The notes: generated from the letters alone by a model not told the origin. A stretch of 64,000 nt of DNA from Metaphire vulgaris (GCA_018105865.1 CM030869.1:5859525-5923524), one strand, 5' to 3'; counted from the stretch's first letter, positions 44,632 through 56,197 are shown. Made by a program: numbers and translations.

Positions 44632-44745
44632 TTGAGCAATGCGATGACGGTGAAGGTTGATAACTCTTGAGATTCCAAGCTGAACACTTCCAAAAACAGC
44701 GACCACCTCTAAAACATTGTCGTCAAACGAAGGAGCAGAAAAATT
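44632..44745 (-). CDS. DGKD/DGKH-like: DGK exon h: accessory catalytic domain
   Basis: Acceptor CTTTGTAG, 38 codons in phase 0. It contains [19 protein letters not shown] and [12 protein letters not shown], very close to vertebrate DGK delta/eta. The donor is CAA|GTAGGC. Confidence 0.95.
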
Positions 44746-44749
44746 CTAC

Positions 44750-45680
44750 AAAGCAAATGACTTTCATAATACATCAAATAAGTATAGACCAATAGCTTTG
44801 ATTGATTGGCATCATTTATAGCATTTGATGAAATGCAGAAAATTGTATTAGTTGGAGCCTCGAAGGGATATGGTGATTGGCACTATGCTGTAATATACGG
44901 TACTTTAGTCTCAAAATATGCTACAAATCTCAAAATTTGAATATTATCAGGGGCATAGCTAGGGTTCTGGAGTAGGAGAGGGACGCCAATGCTTCTACAG
45001 ATCGACACATCCATTCCTGACTAGGGAGAACAGGCAGAGCACAGCCAGAAAATGTAGGGCAATATTAGACTCGAATTTTGAGACGTGGTGCATATTTTCA
45101 GACTACATTAGGCACATTGCTAATCCCCAACTTAAGACATGTTTTCAAGGTCATTAGTTCTCCTAGTAGAGTCTGAGGAGGATAATACTAGATTCAAATC
45201 TTGAACTTTGGAGCAAATTTACATACTATATGAAAGCTATTTGGCAATCACCTTACCCCTCATAAGATACATTTTTTAATGTTTCTGTAGTTATCTCCCC
45301 ACTAGTCTTGGTCTGCCTGAATGGTCCTCAGACTGCTGCTCCTCTTGCAGCTGTGCTAATGGACATCAAGATAGACATGCACATCCCATTTAGTCCAACT
45401 AGGGGACTTGGGGGAGCAATGTGACCTTCCCAATTGCAGCACACTAAGACAGCGAAAAGGAAAAATTATATGCAAGTGATCATTTATATAACAGGTTCTG
45501 AATAACAATTTTCTGATTCGACTTGATTTCTATGCACAATCGACTGGTGCCAGAGACACCATAGATAGGTGATCAATTGATTGAATAACTGACTGATTTC
45601 TGACTGAACTGTTAAAGCAACTGTCTCTGAGTGATTACCTACTCTTCAGCATAGTTTTTACTATTTTGAAGATAAAAATT
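44750..45680. other. Kinase intron, mostly unassigned
   Basis: CAGGGGCATAGCTAGGG at about 44949 looks like one end of a hAT MITE; no partner is identified. Otherwise nothing recognised. Confidence 0.45.
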
Positions 45681-45686
45681 GCTTAC

Positions 45687-45732
45687 GTCGTTCACTTTAG
45701 TTCCACCCCAAAAATTAACTCCTCCCATGTAG
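45687..45732 (-). CDS. DGKD/DGKH-like: DGK exon g: accessory catalytic domain
   Basis: A 46-nt micro-exon: acceptor GTTTTAG, donor GAC|GTAAGC. It completes a Ser codon and then reads YMGGVNFWGGTKVND, the G-G-x-N-F-W-G-G signature of the accessory domain. Confidence 0.95.
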
Positions 45733-45984
45733 CTAAAACAAATAGCAGGAAATGAAAAAATAATGATTAAATCGAAACTGTTGAAATATGAATATTTGGA
45801 CAAATAAGAAATAAGACATTAAAAGGCCACACAAAGGAAAAAATATCATTTTGACAAAAATTTTGTTTGAGTGAAATTAAAGATCTACATTCAAACTGAC
45901 TGGATATACCGGTATCCAAAGGTATTTATATTCTATGTACAGTTTTTTTTTCAACTGGATTCTAGTTTTGAGTGCCTCTGTAAG

Positions 45985-46123
45985 CAGTGTTTTATCCAGC
46001 CTACAGGTCTTTGGGAGGAATTGATTTGGCTGGAGGGGAAGAGACATAGTTCAATGCAATAATTTGTATCAATGCCGAAATTTTTGTGGGGGGATCTCCC
46101 TAACATGTCTGGATAAAACACTG
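45985..46123. mobile_element. hAT MITE, CAGTGTTTTATCC family, copy 2
   Basis: The ends CAGTGTTTTATCCAG and CTGGATAAAACACTG are perfectly inverted. The flanks TCTGTAAG / CCTATAAG match at 6 of 8. 139 bp. Confidence 0.85.
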
Positions 46124-46317
46124 CCTATAAGAACTGGTTAAATGCATCATAATGGTGCCAACTCTTAGAAACTGCACTGGACCATTTATTAATTAGACAG
46201 ACAGACACATTTCAAATTGAAGCCTATAATATCATAATAGTGCCATGGAATACTTTTAGGGACAACTGATTGAAAGCATAATTAGTAAATGGATGCATAA
46301 ACTTGACACAGGTCTAC

Positions 46318-46587
46318 CTTTGTATGTTCAAAATAACGATTCCTTGTAGATTCGGGAGCGGAATACGTTGTCCATCACATTCAAGTTGAACTCGCTGTTC
46401 GAGATTTTTGAAAGTCTTTTGAACGATTTCTCTACCTCCGAGCATCCCATACCACATGCGGTTTTTCGTTCGACTCCGACACTTTTCTGGATGTTCCTCT
46501 CTTTTGTTGTGAAAATCTAAAGCGATTTTTGCGTCAAGACCGATTCCAAAGTAATTGTTCATGACGCACTTTTCCTCAAATCCATCT
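46318..46587 (-). CDS. DGKD/DGKH-like: DGK exon f: start of accessory catalytic domain
   Basis: 90 codons. It carries [41 protein letters not shown] and [19 protein letters not shown], nearly identical in places to vertebrate DGK delta/eta. The accessory domain packs with the catalytic domain to form the active kinase. The acceptor TTGCTAG was chosen over an AG two bases later because only it keeps phase 2 with exon e. The donor is AAG|GTAGAC. Confidence 0.96.
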
Positions 46588-46665
46588 CTAGCAATTCATA
46601 CAGTGTCGTATTAGAAACATTGAAAAGGCAATTGTTAACTACTATACACCATATACCAATGCTTA

Positions 46666-46961
46666 CAGTGGCATAGTCAAGGAGGTTTTGGAGGTTAAAA
46701 ACCCCTTGGCTGGCCGACCAAAATTTTTTTTAATGCGTACTATCATAAATTGGGTTTAGGGAAGCAAAAAAAGAAAAAAATAAGCACAAAAAGTATCAAC
46801 GTAGTTGTATAAGTTGTTGCTATCTGCGCTCATATACCATTATTATAACTATATAACTAACTAACTAAGCAACATAATAAGTGTCGACCTTTTTTCTGCT
46901 TGTCATGATTTTCCAAAGAAATTTACAAAAAAACCCTTTGGAAATCCTGTCTACACCACTG
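46666..46961. mobile_element. hAT-like MITE, CAGTGGCATAGTC family
   Basis: CAGTGGCATAGTCAAGG and CCTGTCTACACCACTG are imperfectly inverted. The flanks AATGCTTA / AATACTAA match at 6 of 8. 296 bp. Confidence 0.65.
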
Positions 46962-46965
46962 AATA

Positions 46966-47430
46966 CTAATACATGGATGTGAATCTTGGACCATAAAAAA
47001 GAATTGGAGAAAAAATAATAGCAACAGAAAATAAATGGCTTAGAAGAATACTAAGGATTGGATAGAAACAACATATAACAAATGAAGAAGTCAGACGGAG
47101 AATGCTGCAACAGAGCAGCATTGAAGTAACCAGAAAGAGAAGACTGAAATGGACTGGACACATACTCAGAATGAAAGAAATAAGAAACCCAAAACGAATT
47201 TTCAACTACAGACCAGAGGGGAGAAGATCTAAAGGAAGACCAAAAAGAAGATGGCTGGATGGATTGGAAGAGGCTCTGCACATGGCAGAACTGAATCTCA
47301 ACGGAAAAACTGACGGAAGACACCATATGACTTTATAAGAAATAGCAAAGGACAGGAAACTTTGGAGAGATGTCATGGAGAAGCCGATAGCCAAACACAG
47401 CTGGAGGATGAAGACCTGACCTGAGTACAT
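46966..47430 (+). pseudogene. RTE-like LINE 3' fragment
   Basis: The plus strand reads KWLRRILRIG, RKRRLKWTGHILRMKE and GRRSKGRPKRRWLDGL, the well-known post-RT tail of RTE-type LINEs. It lies antisense in the kinase intron e-f, 84 bp from exon e. Confidence 0.8.
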
Positions 47431-47513
47431 GCAAATCTAACATCTACAAACCGCCATAATGAGTATATAGAGATTTTGCTTTGACTCTATGAGCTTGAGA
47501 AAGAATAACTTAC

Positions 47514-47682
47514 AGAGTGAAGTCTTCACCGTCAACAAGAGGTGACGCTGCTGCACACAAAGCATCAGCGTTTTCAAGCAGCACCTGGCCAATGAAACTT
47601 CCAATCCCAAGACCTCCTCCTCCACATCCTTTGCCTCCAGTGCCACGGCCAGCCGCAGCATCTGAAACGGTCGGGTGTTGAC
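47514..47682 (-). CDS. DGKD/DGKH-like: DGK exon e: Gly-rich linker end
   Basis: Acceptor TTGTTGCAG. It reads a Gly-rich run (AAAGRGTGGKGCGGGGLGIG), then SFIGQVLLENADALCAAASP and LVDGEDFT. The donor CACTCT|GTAAGT stops the frame being read into an intron TAA, which would otherwise look like a terminal exon. This joins the linker to the accessory domain. Confidence 0.9.
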
Positions 47683-48079
47683 CTGCAACAATAATTGTGT
47701 AGGTCACATTAGACTAAATGTCACTTTTTACTGTAGAATTTAGATGTCTAGATCCTCTTTTAAAGAAAAGATAGTGAATCAACTTTCATCAGCATATCTT
47801 CAAAGCATTATTGGACCCTATATCCAGACTGGTTGTCAAGGCTCATTTGTTCAAAACCAATACCAAGATTATGGTATCTCGAAACCAGGACTTTTATAAC
47901 TTAGTCTTAAGACGTCTCGTTAAGCATGAGCGCTTTCGGCGTAGTGAAGTGAAGCAAAATGTTCATTGAAGGGGCACTTTCAGTTGCCTGCACTCGTACA
48001 AAAGTTCCTCCAGTTTTGACAAACGCACATTTGCATTTATTAGCTTCTCACCTTTTACAGATCTATTCAATGAGTGTTA

Positions 48080-49147
48080 TGCAATAGACAGTGGAGAGTC
48101 TAAGTTGGATGTCACTGAATTTACTCTGCCTAAAATTTTCAAAGACAGAGTTCATACTCATTGGCCTACCCACACAAATCGCCAAGTTATCAGACACAAT
48201 AATCAGCTTCAATGAGAGACATTCAACTGACCACTTATTCAAAACTAATTTCCCAGTAAGAAATCTTGGTGTGATATTTGATGCAGATTTCATTTTCAAC
48301 ACACGTAGGCCTATCTAATCTCAGTCACTCTTGTTTCACAAATTCACATACATACAAGACTTAAGATGCTTATGTCCATTCCAAAACTTTCACACAGCTT
48401 ACACGATTGCCACCTCAATTGTTCATTCAAAAATGGACTACTGCAACTCCCTCTACCTCAGTGTTCACAAAAAACAAATAGCACGTCTTCACTTCAAGCA
48501 ATACAAAATTATATGACTAGGGCTGTCACATGAATGCCAAAAGCTCACCACATCACTCCAGTCTTGAAATCACTACACTGGCTAAAAGTTCCAGAACGGA
48601 TACATTTCAAGATTCTATGCCTGACCTACAATGCCATCCAGTTATCAAAGCTCATGTACCTTTGCAATCTCTCTACAATTCAAATGGAGCGGTCAACTCG
48701 TTCATCTCCGGCCTGACACTAATTCGGCCAACAGCCACGTCACTAAAATTTTCAGATCCATCGATCTCAAACACTGCGCCTTGTCTCTGGAATGATCTTC
48801 TGTCAGAGATCCAAAATAGCAATAACTTTGGTTCTCTTCAGTCAATAAATCAGTCACCATTGGCCATCACTCCACAAACTTTCCAAAAACATATTAAAAC
48901 TATTCTTTTCAAGAAATCTTATAGCGAAATCCTTACTATAAGCCTGCATTCTATGCACCGCAAATCTTGTTATCATCCTCCATAAAAATACTTTGCTGTG
49001 ACTGTCTACCAACATCTACAACTTTGACCACCTCAGGCTACAGATTAAGGACTAAGCATTTCACCCAGATTGAGCGCTCGTTAATAAGCTGGTGCACTGC
49101 GCCAAGCTTTCGGGTAGTGCTATAGAAATTTCGTCTTACCTACTTAC
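48080..49147 (+). pseudogene. CR1-like LINE 3' half
   Basis: Plus-strand pieces in several frames: KTEFILIGLPTQ, VRNLGVIFDADF, ATSIVHSKMDYCNSLYL, ITPVLKSLHWLKVPERIHFK and CLWNDLLSEI. It ends in GTGCTATAGAAATTTCG and CTTACCTACTTAC, the same (TTAC)n-type tail as the 26.1-kb copy. At least four frame breaks. Confidence 0.82.
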
Positions 49148-49149
49148 TA

Positions 49150-50320
49150 AAGTCGAATTGCGCTATTCTTGCTAAGTTTAGGCAAAGGGCACCATAGAAA
49201 TTATCGTAAACTTCCAATACAAGCTCTCGGTTTCTTGTCGGTTTCCTGTTAAAACAAATGCTTGACTTTATTGGAGATACGTCCTCTGTTTGAGATCCGG
49301 CTAATATCAGAAGTTTTATGGTAATATGGTCACTAATTAAAAAAACCAAAAATGGCATAAAGCTGGCTTCACTTTCAGACATCATACGCTCGTCCTAGTG
49401 ACGTTTAAATTCTATGGTGCAGCTTTGGTGCTCTTTGCTGGCTTTGTAAGCAAAGATTAAAAGGCAGCAGCTGTGAATTGAACCTAGGTGAAGCATTACC
49501 TTAAGGCCAGAGGTGGGCAAACTACGGCCACGGGCCACATGTGGCCCGCCATCGGATTCAATGCAACCCGTGACATCAATTAGAAATATGTATACACCTG
49601 ATAGAAAGTGAGATAAATTGATTAGGGTTTGGCAACCAAAATGTCTTGACACACAAAAAAGGTCATCACAGTTATTGCATTGTTAAGGCATTGCAATAAT
49701 GAATTCCGATTCCAAAAAGTACTTAAAATTCTTTTTTCTCCATATTCTAGGCGGGCTGCGCATACACAAAGCCAAAATGTTTATATTTCTGATTAGAAGA
49801 TATTAAATTAACGACTGTGAATTGCTTACGATTAGATAAATAGTTAGTAAACCAGTTGTGCGCTATACCATTGATACCATAATAAGCTAATTTGTATTTT
49901 GAAGCACCTAGAATTCAGTGGAATGTTGATAGCAGGTATCAAATAAGAAATATGCATTGATTCTAATCATTAACATGCCAATTGTCATGCATAGATCTAT
50001 TCTAGCCCTCACTATCTTTCAATTCAATTAGTGGTAGAAACAACATCAGTCTTCAATTACATATCTATATCACTATACAGAATTGGTTAGGTCATAAGAA
50101 AAATATGACATTTTGCATTTAGCTTGGCCTTGTCGTGCATGGATCGGTGAGCAATAGGCCTACAGGTGGAATTAAGCATTTTATTCTTTAGAGAAATTAC
50201 ATAGTAAGCCTTAGTTCAACTGCTTCTTCACCATAAGCACTGGCTAGACATGGATATTTGTTCAAAGCAAAATATCATTCATTTGCATTCTACAGTCAAG
50301 ACCAACTAAATGAAATTATG
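49150..50320. other. Kinase intron, with a hAT-like end
   Basis: At about 49509, CAGAGGTGGGCAAACTACGG followed by CCACGGGCCACATGTGGCCC resembles the end of a Charlie-like hAT, with no matching right end. The rest is unassigned. Confidence 0.45.
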
Positions 50321-50329
50321 TTTACATAC

Positions 50330-50542
50330 TTCGAGGAAGAGAATTTAGTAGCGGAATGTTGAGAATTGGAAATCCTGTCAACTTGCTATACCGTGAAGGC
50401 GATTTTTCCAGAGCGAATGAGATGGGGCTGGGAAGACGAGTCATTTGGCTAAGAGTACTCAAATTGCTAATCCTTCGTGAACCACCTTCAGATTTTTCTC
50501 CTTGAGCACTGGAAAACCCGATAGGAGATGGGCAGCCGCTAT
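50330..50542 (-). CDS. DGKD/DGKH-like: DGK exon d: Ser-rich linker
   Basis: Acceptor TTCGTGCAG, donor CGAA|GTATGT, 213 nt, phase 1 to 1. It is rich in Ser/Pro with repeated S-P and R-R-x-S contexts (SRRISNLSTLSQ, RLPSPISFALEKSPSRYSKL), so a likely phosphorylation-rich disordered linker (inference). Confidence 0.85.
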
Positions 50543-51224
50543 CTGCACGAAGCATTACATAAAACCAACACATGTTTTGCATTTGACGTGGTTTCGTCAT
50601 GACTGGATCAACGAGCAATTAGTCTTTAAATTTTTCTTGAAGGATGTTGCCAGCATAGAGTAGAAGCTCAGCAGTAGCTTCATATTTTTGAATACAATGT
50701 CGTATAGCAAAACACCATTTTAGTGCAGATTTTATCATGCAACAATGAAATGCGTTTGACTATCGCAGGATTGGTGGCTAAACAAGTAGGAGTTTTGAAT
50801 GGGATATTATGTATGACCTTTAAAGTGCATTGCATTTTATTCAGTGACATGTATGGATTTTCAACTTTCATTTCAGTGATTTACAAACAGATAGACAAGT
50901 AATTCCTTGAACAAAACGGAGTACCAAGTATGAATCAAATGCTTAATAAAATTCAACTGAACTTTGATTGGGAATCAAATTCAGGCAAAATCCAGTATAC
51001 TTACACATTTAAGATATGTTTAAGCATAAGACATGCATTATCGATGTTGTCTTGGAGTATTATTATGTAAAAGTTGTCTCTTCTATAAATTCTCATACCT
51101 TTGAAACATTGGATTTATGGTTTGCAAATGATTATGAACAGAATGGAGAATGTCCAAAATGGTGCTTTTTATCTGAATAAATGAAACTGATACAGATTTT
51201 TTTACATCACTAAGTTTTTCTTAC

Positions 51225-51614
51225 CTGTTTGACCAAACAGTGGCGACCTGCTCCGCACTGGTGTCACTTGTCCAGGTGTTGTACAGGTACTGCTATCACC
51301 ATCTGATGAATAGAATCTAAAGCTTGGAACTGAAAGTGAGGCGATTTTCGTTCGGTTGGGAAGCACCTTGAGATAGCTTGTTGCTATAACTTCATCATCT
51401 TCATCGTCAGCATCGTGGTCGTCATTGTCGAGTACCATGTCAGTAGTGATTATTGGAATGTTAGAACGCTGAAAAAAGGCAGACTGTGCTCTGCCTGGCT
51501 CTTCAACAATGACAGATGGAGATGCCATAGCTGCTGCTTCCACATCACCTCCGTTATCTACTTTCTTTGATTCACTTCTGTATTTTAAAGTCTGCAAATT
51601 TTGCTCGTCGATTG
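51225..51614 (-). CDS. DGKD/DGKH-like: DGK exon c: acidic linker
   Basis: Acceptor TTTTCCACAG, donor ACAG|GTAAGA, 390 nt, phase 1 to 1. It completes the coiled segment (IDEQNLQTLKYRSESKK), then contains an acidic run (DNDDHDADDEDDEV) and a Ser/Thr-Pro stretch (TTPGQVTPVRSRSPLFG). This corresponds to the long low-complexity insert between the catalytic and accessory domains of type II DGKs. Confidence 0.88.
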
Positions 51615-51937
51615 CTGTGGAAAAAAAATACAATAAATGATGAGGTTTTCTTATTAGTTTGCTTTGGATCAATTTCATAATCTCTTTGCACCAACAATAA
51701 TCCTGATTCCCACAGAGGTTTAAACAGAGGGGTGAGACCATCTGGAGAAAGTGCTCATGCTGAAACTAAGTGGAGCTGAAAATGCATATGCAAAAACCCT
51801 GACTGATGAATAAGTTGGATTCAGGAAAGACAAAATATGGCATAATATATGCAAGCACTAAGAATAATAGCATATAAAAATGCTAAGAAAGAGCCAGAAA
51901 ATGTGCAGTGGAAACTGGTTCAAAACAAGCAGAGGGA

Positions 51938-51960
51938 GAGAGAGAGAGAGAGAGAGAGAG
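51938..51960. repeat. (GA)n microsatellite
   Basis: GAGAGAGAGA run of about 24 bp. Confidence 0.85.
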
Positions 51961-51967
51961 ATACAGA

Positions 51968-52145
51968 CAGTGGCGTGTAGAGAGTAGCCGACGCCCGGGG
52001 CCAAGTTGTCCAAAGTACCAAAGTACGCCCATGAACAAAAAACGTCATATCAGCTCCAAAAAGGTCTGCCAAATAAAAAGTCATCGGGTCAATTTTTACG
52101 CCCCCCTGGTCTGCGCCCGGGGCCACTGCCCTCTACACGCTACTG
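51968..52145. mobile_element. hAT MITE, CAGTGGCGTGTAGAG family
   Basis: CAGTGGCGTGTAGAG is inverted as CTCTACACGCTACTG (one mismatch). The flanks GATACAGA / AGTACAGA match at 6 of 8. 178 bp. Confidence 0.78.
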
Positions 52146-52223
52146 AGTACAGAGCAAAGGACAACACAAAAGTTCATGTAAAGGGCATAGCAGTGTAAGG
52201 ACTATAAAATTCAGTAATCCAAG

Positions 52224-52369
52224 CAGTATTTAATCCAGGCCTGTAAGGGGAGATCCTCCCCCAACCACAAAAATCCCAGCATTGCCACAAATATTTGCAT
52301 TGAACTGTGTCTCTTCCCTCCAGCCAAGTCAATTTTCCCACAAGGGCCAGGAGTCTGGTTAAAACACTG
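52224..52369. mobile_element. hAT MITE, CAGTGTTTTATCC family, copy 3 (inverted)
   Basis: CAGTATTTAATCCAGGCCTG at the left, CTGGTTAAAACACTG at the right. The flanks AATCCAAG / AATCTAAG match at 7 of 8. Confidence 0.82.
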
Positions 52370-52438
52370 AATCTAAGCATTTGAAGACAATATAGACGAC
52401 ACTGTATGGACACAGAGCAATGAAGCTCGATTCTTGCA

Positions 52439-52640
52439 CAGTGGCGTCATTTCACACTTTTCTTGGGGGAGGGCGAGAAATTTTTTTGCAAATTTTGGCA
52501 AATTTTAGGCATTTTTTTTGCAATTTTGAGCAATTTTGGCAAATTTTAGGGCCAATGTTGGAAAATTTGCAAATTTTTTTGATATTTTTCGGCAATTTTT
52601 GCAATTTTATTTGCACATTAATACATTATAAATTAATATT
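52439..52640. mobile_element. CAGTGGCGTCATTTC-type hAT MITE, truncated
   Basis: The left end CAGTGGCGTCATTTCACAC and GGGAGGGCGAGAAAT are the reverse of the right end of the 53794-54090 element. It stops after the AATACATTATAAATTAAT part; the other end is missing. Confidence 0.7.
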
Positions 52641-52683
52641 TTCAACAACAATAACAACGTCTGTGTACAGGTTGCTCGCTGCA

Positions 52684-53011
52684 CAGTGTTTATTCTAGCC
52701 ACCTTGACATTAGGGGGAGTTTGAAATGTTTGGGGGGGGAGAAGGTTTGTCTGCCCAAAAACCTTGACGAACAAAAAAAAGTTTATCCTGATATAATTTT
52801 TTTCTCGAATGTGGTGACGAGCAAAAAAGGTCATCACATACTTCCTTTTCTTTCAAATGCTCTTCTATATGGTCATATCCTTCTCTTTTTCCCCTCTTCA
52901 AAATAAAAAAAAACCTCTCGTCACTTTTTTGGGGGGAATTTCCATCCCCCAATGCAACATATAGAAATTTTGGGGTGAATTTTCAAACAAAAGGGCCTAG
53001 AATAGACACTG
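52684..53011. mobile_element. hAT MITE, CAGTGTTTATTCTAG family
   Basis: CAGTGTTTATTCTAGCC and GGCCTAGAATAGACACTG are inverted. The flanks CTCGCTGCA / CTCGCTGTA are nearly duplicated. 328 bp. Confidence 0.8.
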
Positions 53012-53081
53012 CTCGCTGTATATATTATTTGTGGCAACTATTTCACGAAACAAAAACGCAACGCAACTCTTCGAGCCCGCT

Positions 53082-53273
53082 CAGCCCGTTGGAACGAATT
53101 TTTGGCAGAGGGTGCAGTCATAGACCATTTGGTAAATTGGTGTGTTATTAGTTGTTTCTTATTATGTATCTCACACAACTTGTGACACAAGGGGGTGAAA
53201 TGCATCCACTGCACCTCTAAGTTTTTACAGGGGTGCAGCTGCATCCCTTGCACCCCTAGTTCCGACAGGCCTG
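53082..53273. mobile_element. CAGGCCYGTCGGAAC-type element
   Basis: Left CAGCCCGTTGGAACGAATTT, right AGTTCCGACAGGCCTG. It shares GGGTGCAGCTGCAYCC with element A at 20742. No target duplication. Confidence 0.65.
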
Positions 53274-53793
53274 TAATTCTTCATTTACATGGTATACATT
53301 TGGGTCTCACTGAACAACTCAGTATAATGGCGTGTCCTCTGTGTTTAGATACAGAATACTACAGGTACAATAAACAATAATGAACCCTTTCCGCTGACCC
53401 GATATTGTGGCTATGTGGACCTCAAGAGTCTGTGGACCACAGTTTGATAACCACTGGACAAAATAGTAATAATACAGCAATCTGAAGTTGACACTCCTTT
53501 TGTCTGCGCTCGTATGGTTGATTTACAATTTTTCTTATTCTACAAATATTGATTTCCTACAGTAATCTACAGTGTTGGGAAATAACGAGTTACTGTAACT
53601 AAGTTACTGTAACTTAGTTACCAAGCAGGTAACTGTAACTATAACTAGATACATTTCTAAAATGCAACTAGTAACTGTAACTAAGATACTTATTTGAGGA
53701 ACTCTAACAGAAATTTTATAGCTACTTTGCAAGTTACTTTTATTTTTTTTCTAATAGAATTTCTATTAAAATCAAGCAGCAGCGAGTCAAGAC

Positions 53794-54090
53794 CAGGGGC
53801 GTCATTGGGGGAGCTGGGGGGCCGTGCCCCCCAAGGAAATGACAAAAATAATTTATAATGTATTAATGTGCAAAATATCGTAAAAATTTGCCAAAAAATA
53901 TATAAAAAATTGCAAATTTGCCAAAATTGGCCCAAAAACTGCAAAAATTTCAAAAAATTGCCTAAAAATTGCAAAAAATTGCCTAATTGCCTAAAATTTG
54001 CAAAATTTTCCTAAATTTTTTCAAAATTTGCCAAAAATTTGGCAAAAATATTTCTCGCCCTCCCAAGAAAAGTGTGAAATGACGCCACTG
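53794..54090. mobile_element. CAGGGGCGTCATT-type hAT MITE nested in the GTAACT hAT
   Basis: CAGGGGCGTCATTGG is inverted as AAATGACGCCACTG. GTCAAGAC is duplicated exactly (53786-53793, 54091-54098). The interior is AT-rich with AAATTTGCCAAAA words. 297 bp. Confidence 0.92.
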
Positions 54091-54312
54091 GTCAAGACGA
54101 TAACGTGCACAGCTATAGATTTTTGTCGATAACCTATAGTGATGGCCATGTGCATTGGGGACCTCAGGTTCACGGTTAGTGTAGATTTATGTTTCTTTAT
54201 AATTATCATTTTGCAGTCAGTTCTTTCTTTACGCAGCTATTTGCTACATTTAACAGCTTCTACACCAGAAGCATCACAGCCTGGGCATAATACTCCGGAG
54301 TAGAGTAGCTCA

Positions 54313-54603
54313 ATGGAGGATAATTTCTTTGAATTTGATAAGCCCAAGTTGATAAACACAAATGCAACAGCTCAAGTAGAGTTGTATCTGAGTGATCCAT
54401 CAACAGCTTTTAAAAGCCTGAATAAGGTGCCATTGATTAAGCAACTATTCATAAAATACAATACACCATTACCATCTAGTGCACCAGTAGAGTGCTTATT
54501 TAGTTTAGGATGTCAGATTCTGATCCCTAGATGCAACAGGATAGGAGTCGAACATTTTGAGCAGCAGCTTTTGTTGAGAGCCAATAGCTTTCTTCTTAAT
54601 TGA
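54313..54603 (+). pseudogene. hAT transposase C-terminal domain
   Basis: 96 open codons ending in a stop: FKSLNKVPLIKQLFIKYNTP then LPSSAPVECLFSLGCQILIP, then HFEQQLLLRANSF. This is the hAT dimerisation block (S-S-A-P-V-E-R-L-F-S-x-G), with Cys in place of Arg. The catalytic core has been lost in the internal deletion. The start ATG is only the first in frame, not a proven start. Confidence 0.85.
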
Positions 54604-55177
54604 AGTTTTTAACTTGCTAATGTCACTTGTTAGCTGTAACCTGCTTTTAGCTTCATCTTATAAATTTCACAGTGTTTGCAGCTTCTGATTGTAATTTTGA
54701 CAGTATTAAACTGTATTAGCTTCAATAGCTTACTAATTTTCTCGCTGGCTAACAACTTAATATTCGTGGCACTAAAGTCTTGAACATACATTATTAATGG
54801 TTTCTGTATTTTCTTAGTATCAACTGCTTGTTTCTTTCAACTACGTGTTCTTTATTACTAATGTTGAACAACGAAACAAACGAAGTGAAAGTGTACGTGT
54901 AAGAACTGTTATTCTGCAATTGGTACTAAGCCCTATAGTGTGGACTTTGTAATGTATTTTTAACTATAAGTAACTGTAACTGCAACTAGTTACTTCACAA
55001 GTAACTGTAACGTTAACTAGTTACTTTTTCAAAAAGTATCTTGTAACTGTATCTAGTTATTTTTTACATAGTAACTTGTAACTGTAACTAGATACAAATA
55101 AAAAGTAACTTACCTAACACTGGTTATCTACAGTAAGTTCTATAAACAGTTAGTGCCAAGACATACATTTTCATTAC

Positions 55178-55265
55178 CTTTCTCTGTTTGCTCTATGATC
55201 TGCCGTACTGCCTTCTTTATGCTATTAGCTCTGATCATCAGCTGTTCTCGTTGTAGACACGAACC
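55178..55265 (-). CDS. DGKD/DGKH-like: DGK exon b: coiled linker segment
   Basis: Acceptor AATCCAG, donor AAAG|GTAATG, 88 nt, phase 0 to 1. It reads LQREQLMIRANSIKKAVRQI then IEQTEK, a charged amphipathic helix placed in the linker ahead of the accessory domain. It splices in frame into the IDEQN start of exon c. Confidence 0.88.
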
Positions 55266-55445
55266 CTGGATTTTTAAATATTATTATTTACTATAACACG
55301 ATTCTATATTTAGTCATCAAACAATTTTTAAGTGCTAGCCTAAAGAAGCAATGAAGCACACAGGAAATTTTCCATGTTGAAGTAAAACATTTGTCAATCA
55401 AGTAATCAAGCGGTTTAACACTAGAAGGACGGAGAATTCGCTTTA

Positions 55446-55867
55446 GGGGCTGTCCATTAATTACAGGTATGTCAACAAAATAGGGGGGGGGGCCTGAAAA
55501 AGTTTGACAGCTGTTGACAGAGGGGGTCAAGAGACGTTGCATCAACAATTTCACTCTTTACAAGTAGTAAAAAATAGAAACTATCATGGAATACTATTTA
55601 TTACAACGAAGAAAAGACTGACAAGCAAAAAAGTAATCATTTTGACACTTGATGAGCAAAAAAGGGGAAAAGGTCGCCACTACACAAAAAATAATAGCTT
55701 TCAAAACTTTTAAGGGTTACCTGTCACTGATCTCAGGAGGCCCGGGGGGTCAAAAGTGTTTGTCATAATTATATGGGGGTCACTGAAAGTTGACCGTTGT
55801 TGACAATGAGGGGAGCAAGGGGTCAAAAATTGCCCCAAAATTGTTGACTTAATTAATGGACAGCCTC
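55446..55867 (-). mobile_element. Harbinger-like MITE, copy 3 (inverted)
   Basis: GGGGCTGTCCATTAATTA at the left, TTAATTAATGGACAGCCTC at the right. TTA is duplicated (55443-55445, 55868-55870). 422 bp, reversed relative to copies 1 and 2. Confidence 0.8.
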
Positions 55868-55921
55868 TTAACTAGAAGGACGGCAGCGGTCAGTTTGACC
55901 ACTATAGCTATATTATTGACA

Positions 55922-56197
55922 CTAGAGAAAAGATGCTCGCTTCGCTCGCGCTTGCTTCGCTCGCAGTGCAGGATAATACTAAAATCTATCCACATCGCAC
56001 AATGCTCGCTTCGCTCGAGGCAACAAATATTCCAGAACGACCAATCAGAACGCTCACCCAGCCAACCAATCAGAACGCTTCAAAGCCTGACAGAGAAAAC
56101 GCAATTGGATTGCGCAACGTCGATTTCACCGCAACGTCAACCAATGAGAACGCTTGAAGGTAACAGAGGCACAGAGGAATGATTTTAATGTGATAGA
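55922..56197 (-). mobile_element. Short Helitron-like element, minus
   Basis: On the minus strand it starts TCTATCACATTAAAATC after an A and ends GCGAGCGAAGCGAGCATC...CTAG before a T. These features match the two Helitron copies at 58530-60078. The GCGAGCGAAGCGAGC stretch can form the 3' hairpin. The 5' end is diverged. 276 bp. Confidence 0.8.

Larger units (their letters stand above)
53570..55122 (+). mobile_element. hAT element with GTAACT words
   Basis: CAGTGTTGGGAAATAACG at the left and TAACTTACCTAACACTG at the right. The flanks GTAATCTA / GTTATCTA match at 7 of 8. AGTTACTGTAAC words fill both ends. A hAT C-terminal frame and a nested MITE lie inside. It is internally deleted. Confidence 0.9.

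Noticed and set aside
47510..47707. Small gene ending at the TAA at 47510-47512
   Set aside because: The stop lies in a GTAAGT splice donor; phase and homology show this is an internal kinase exon.
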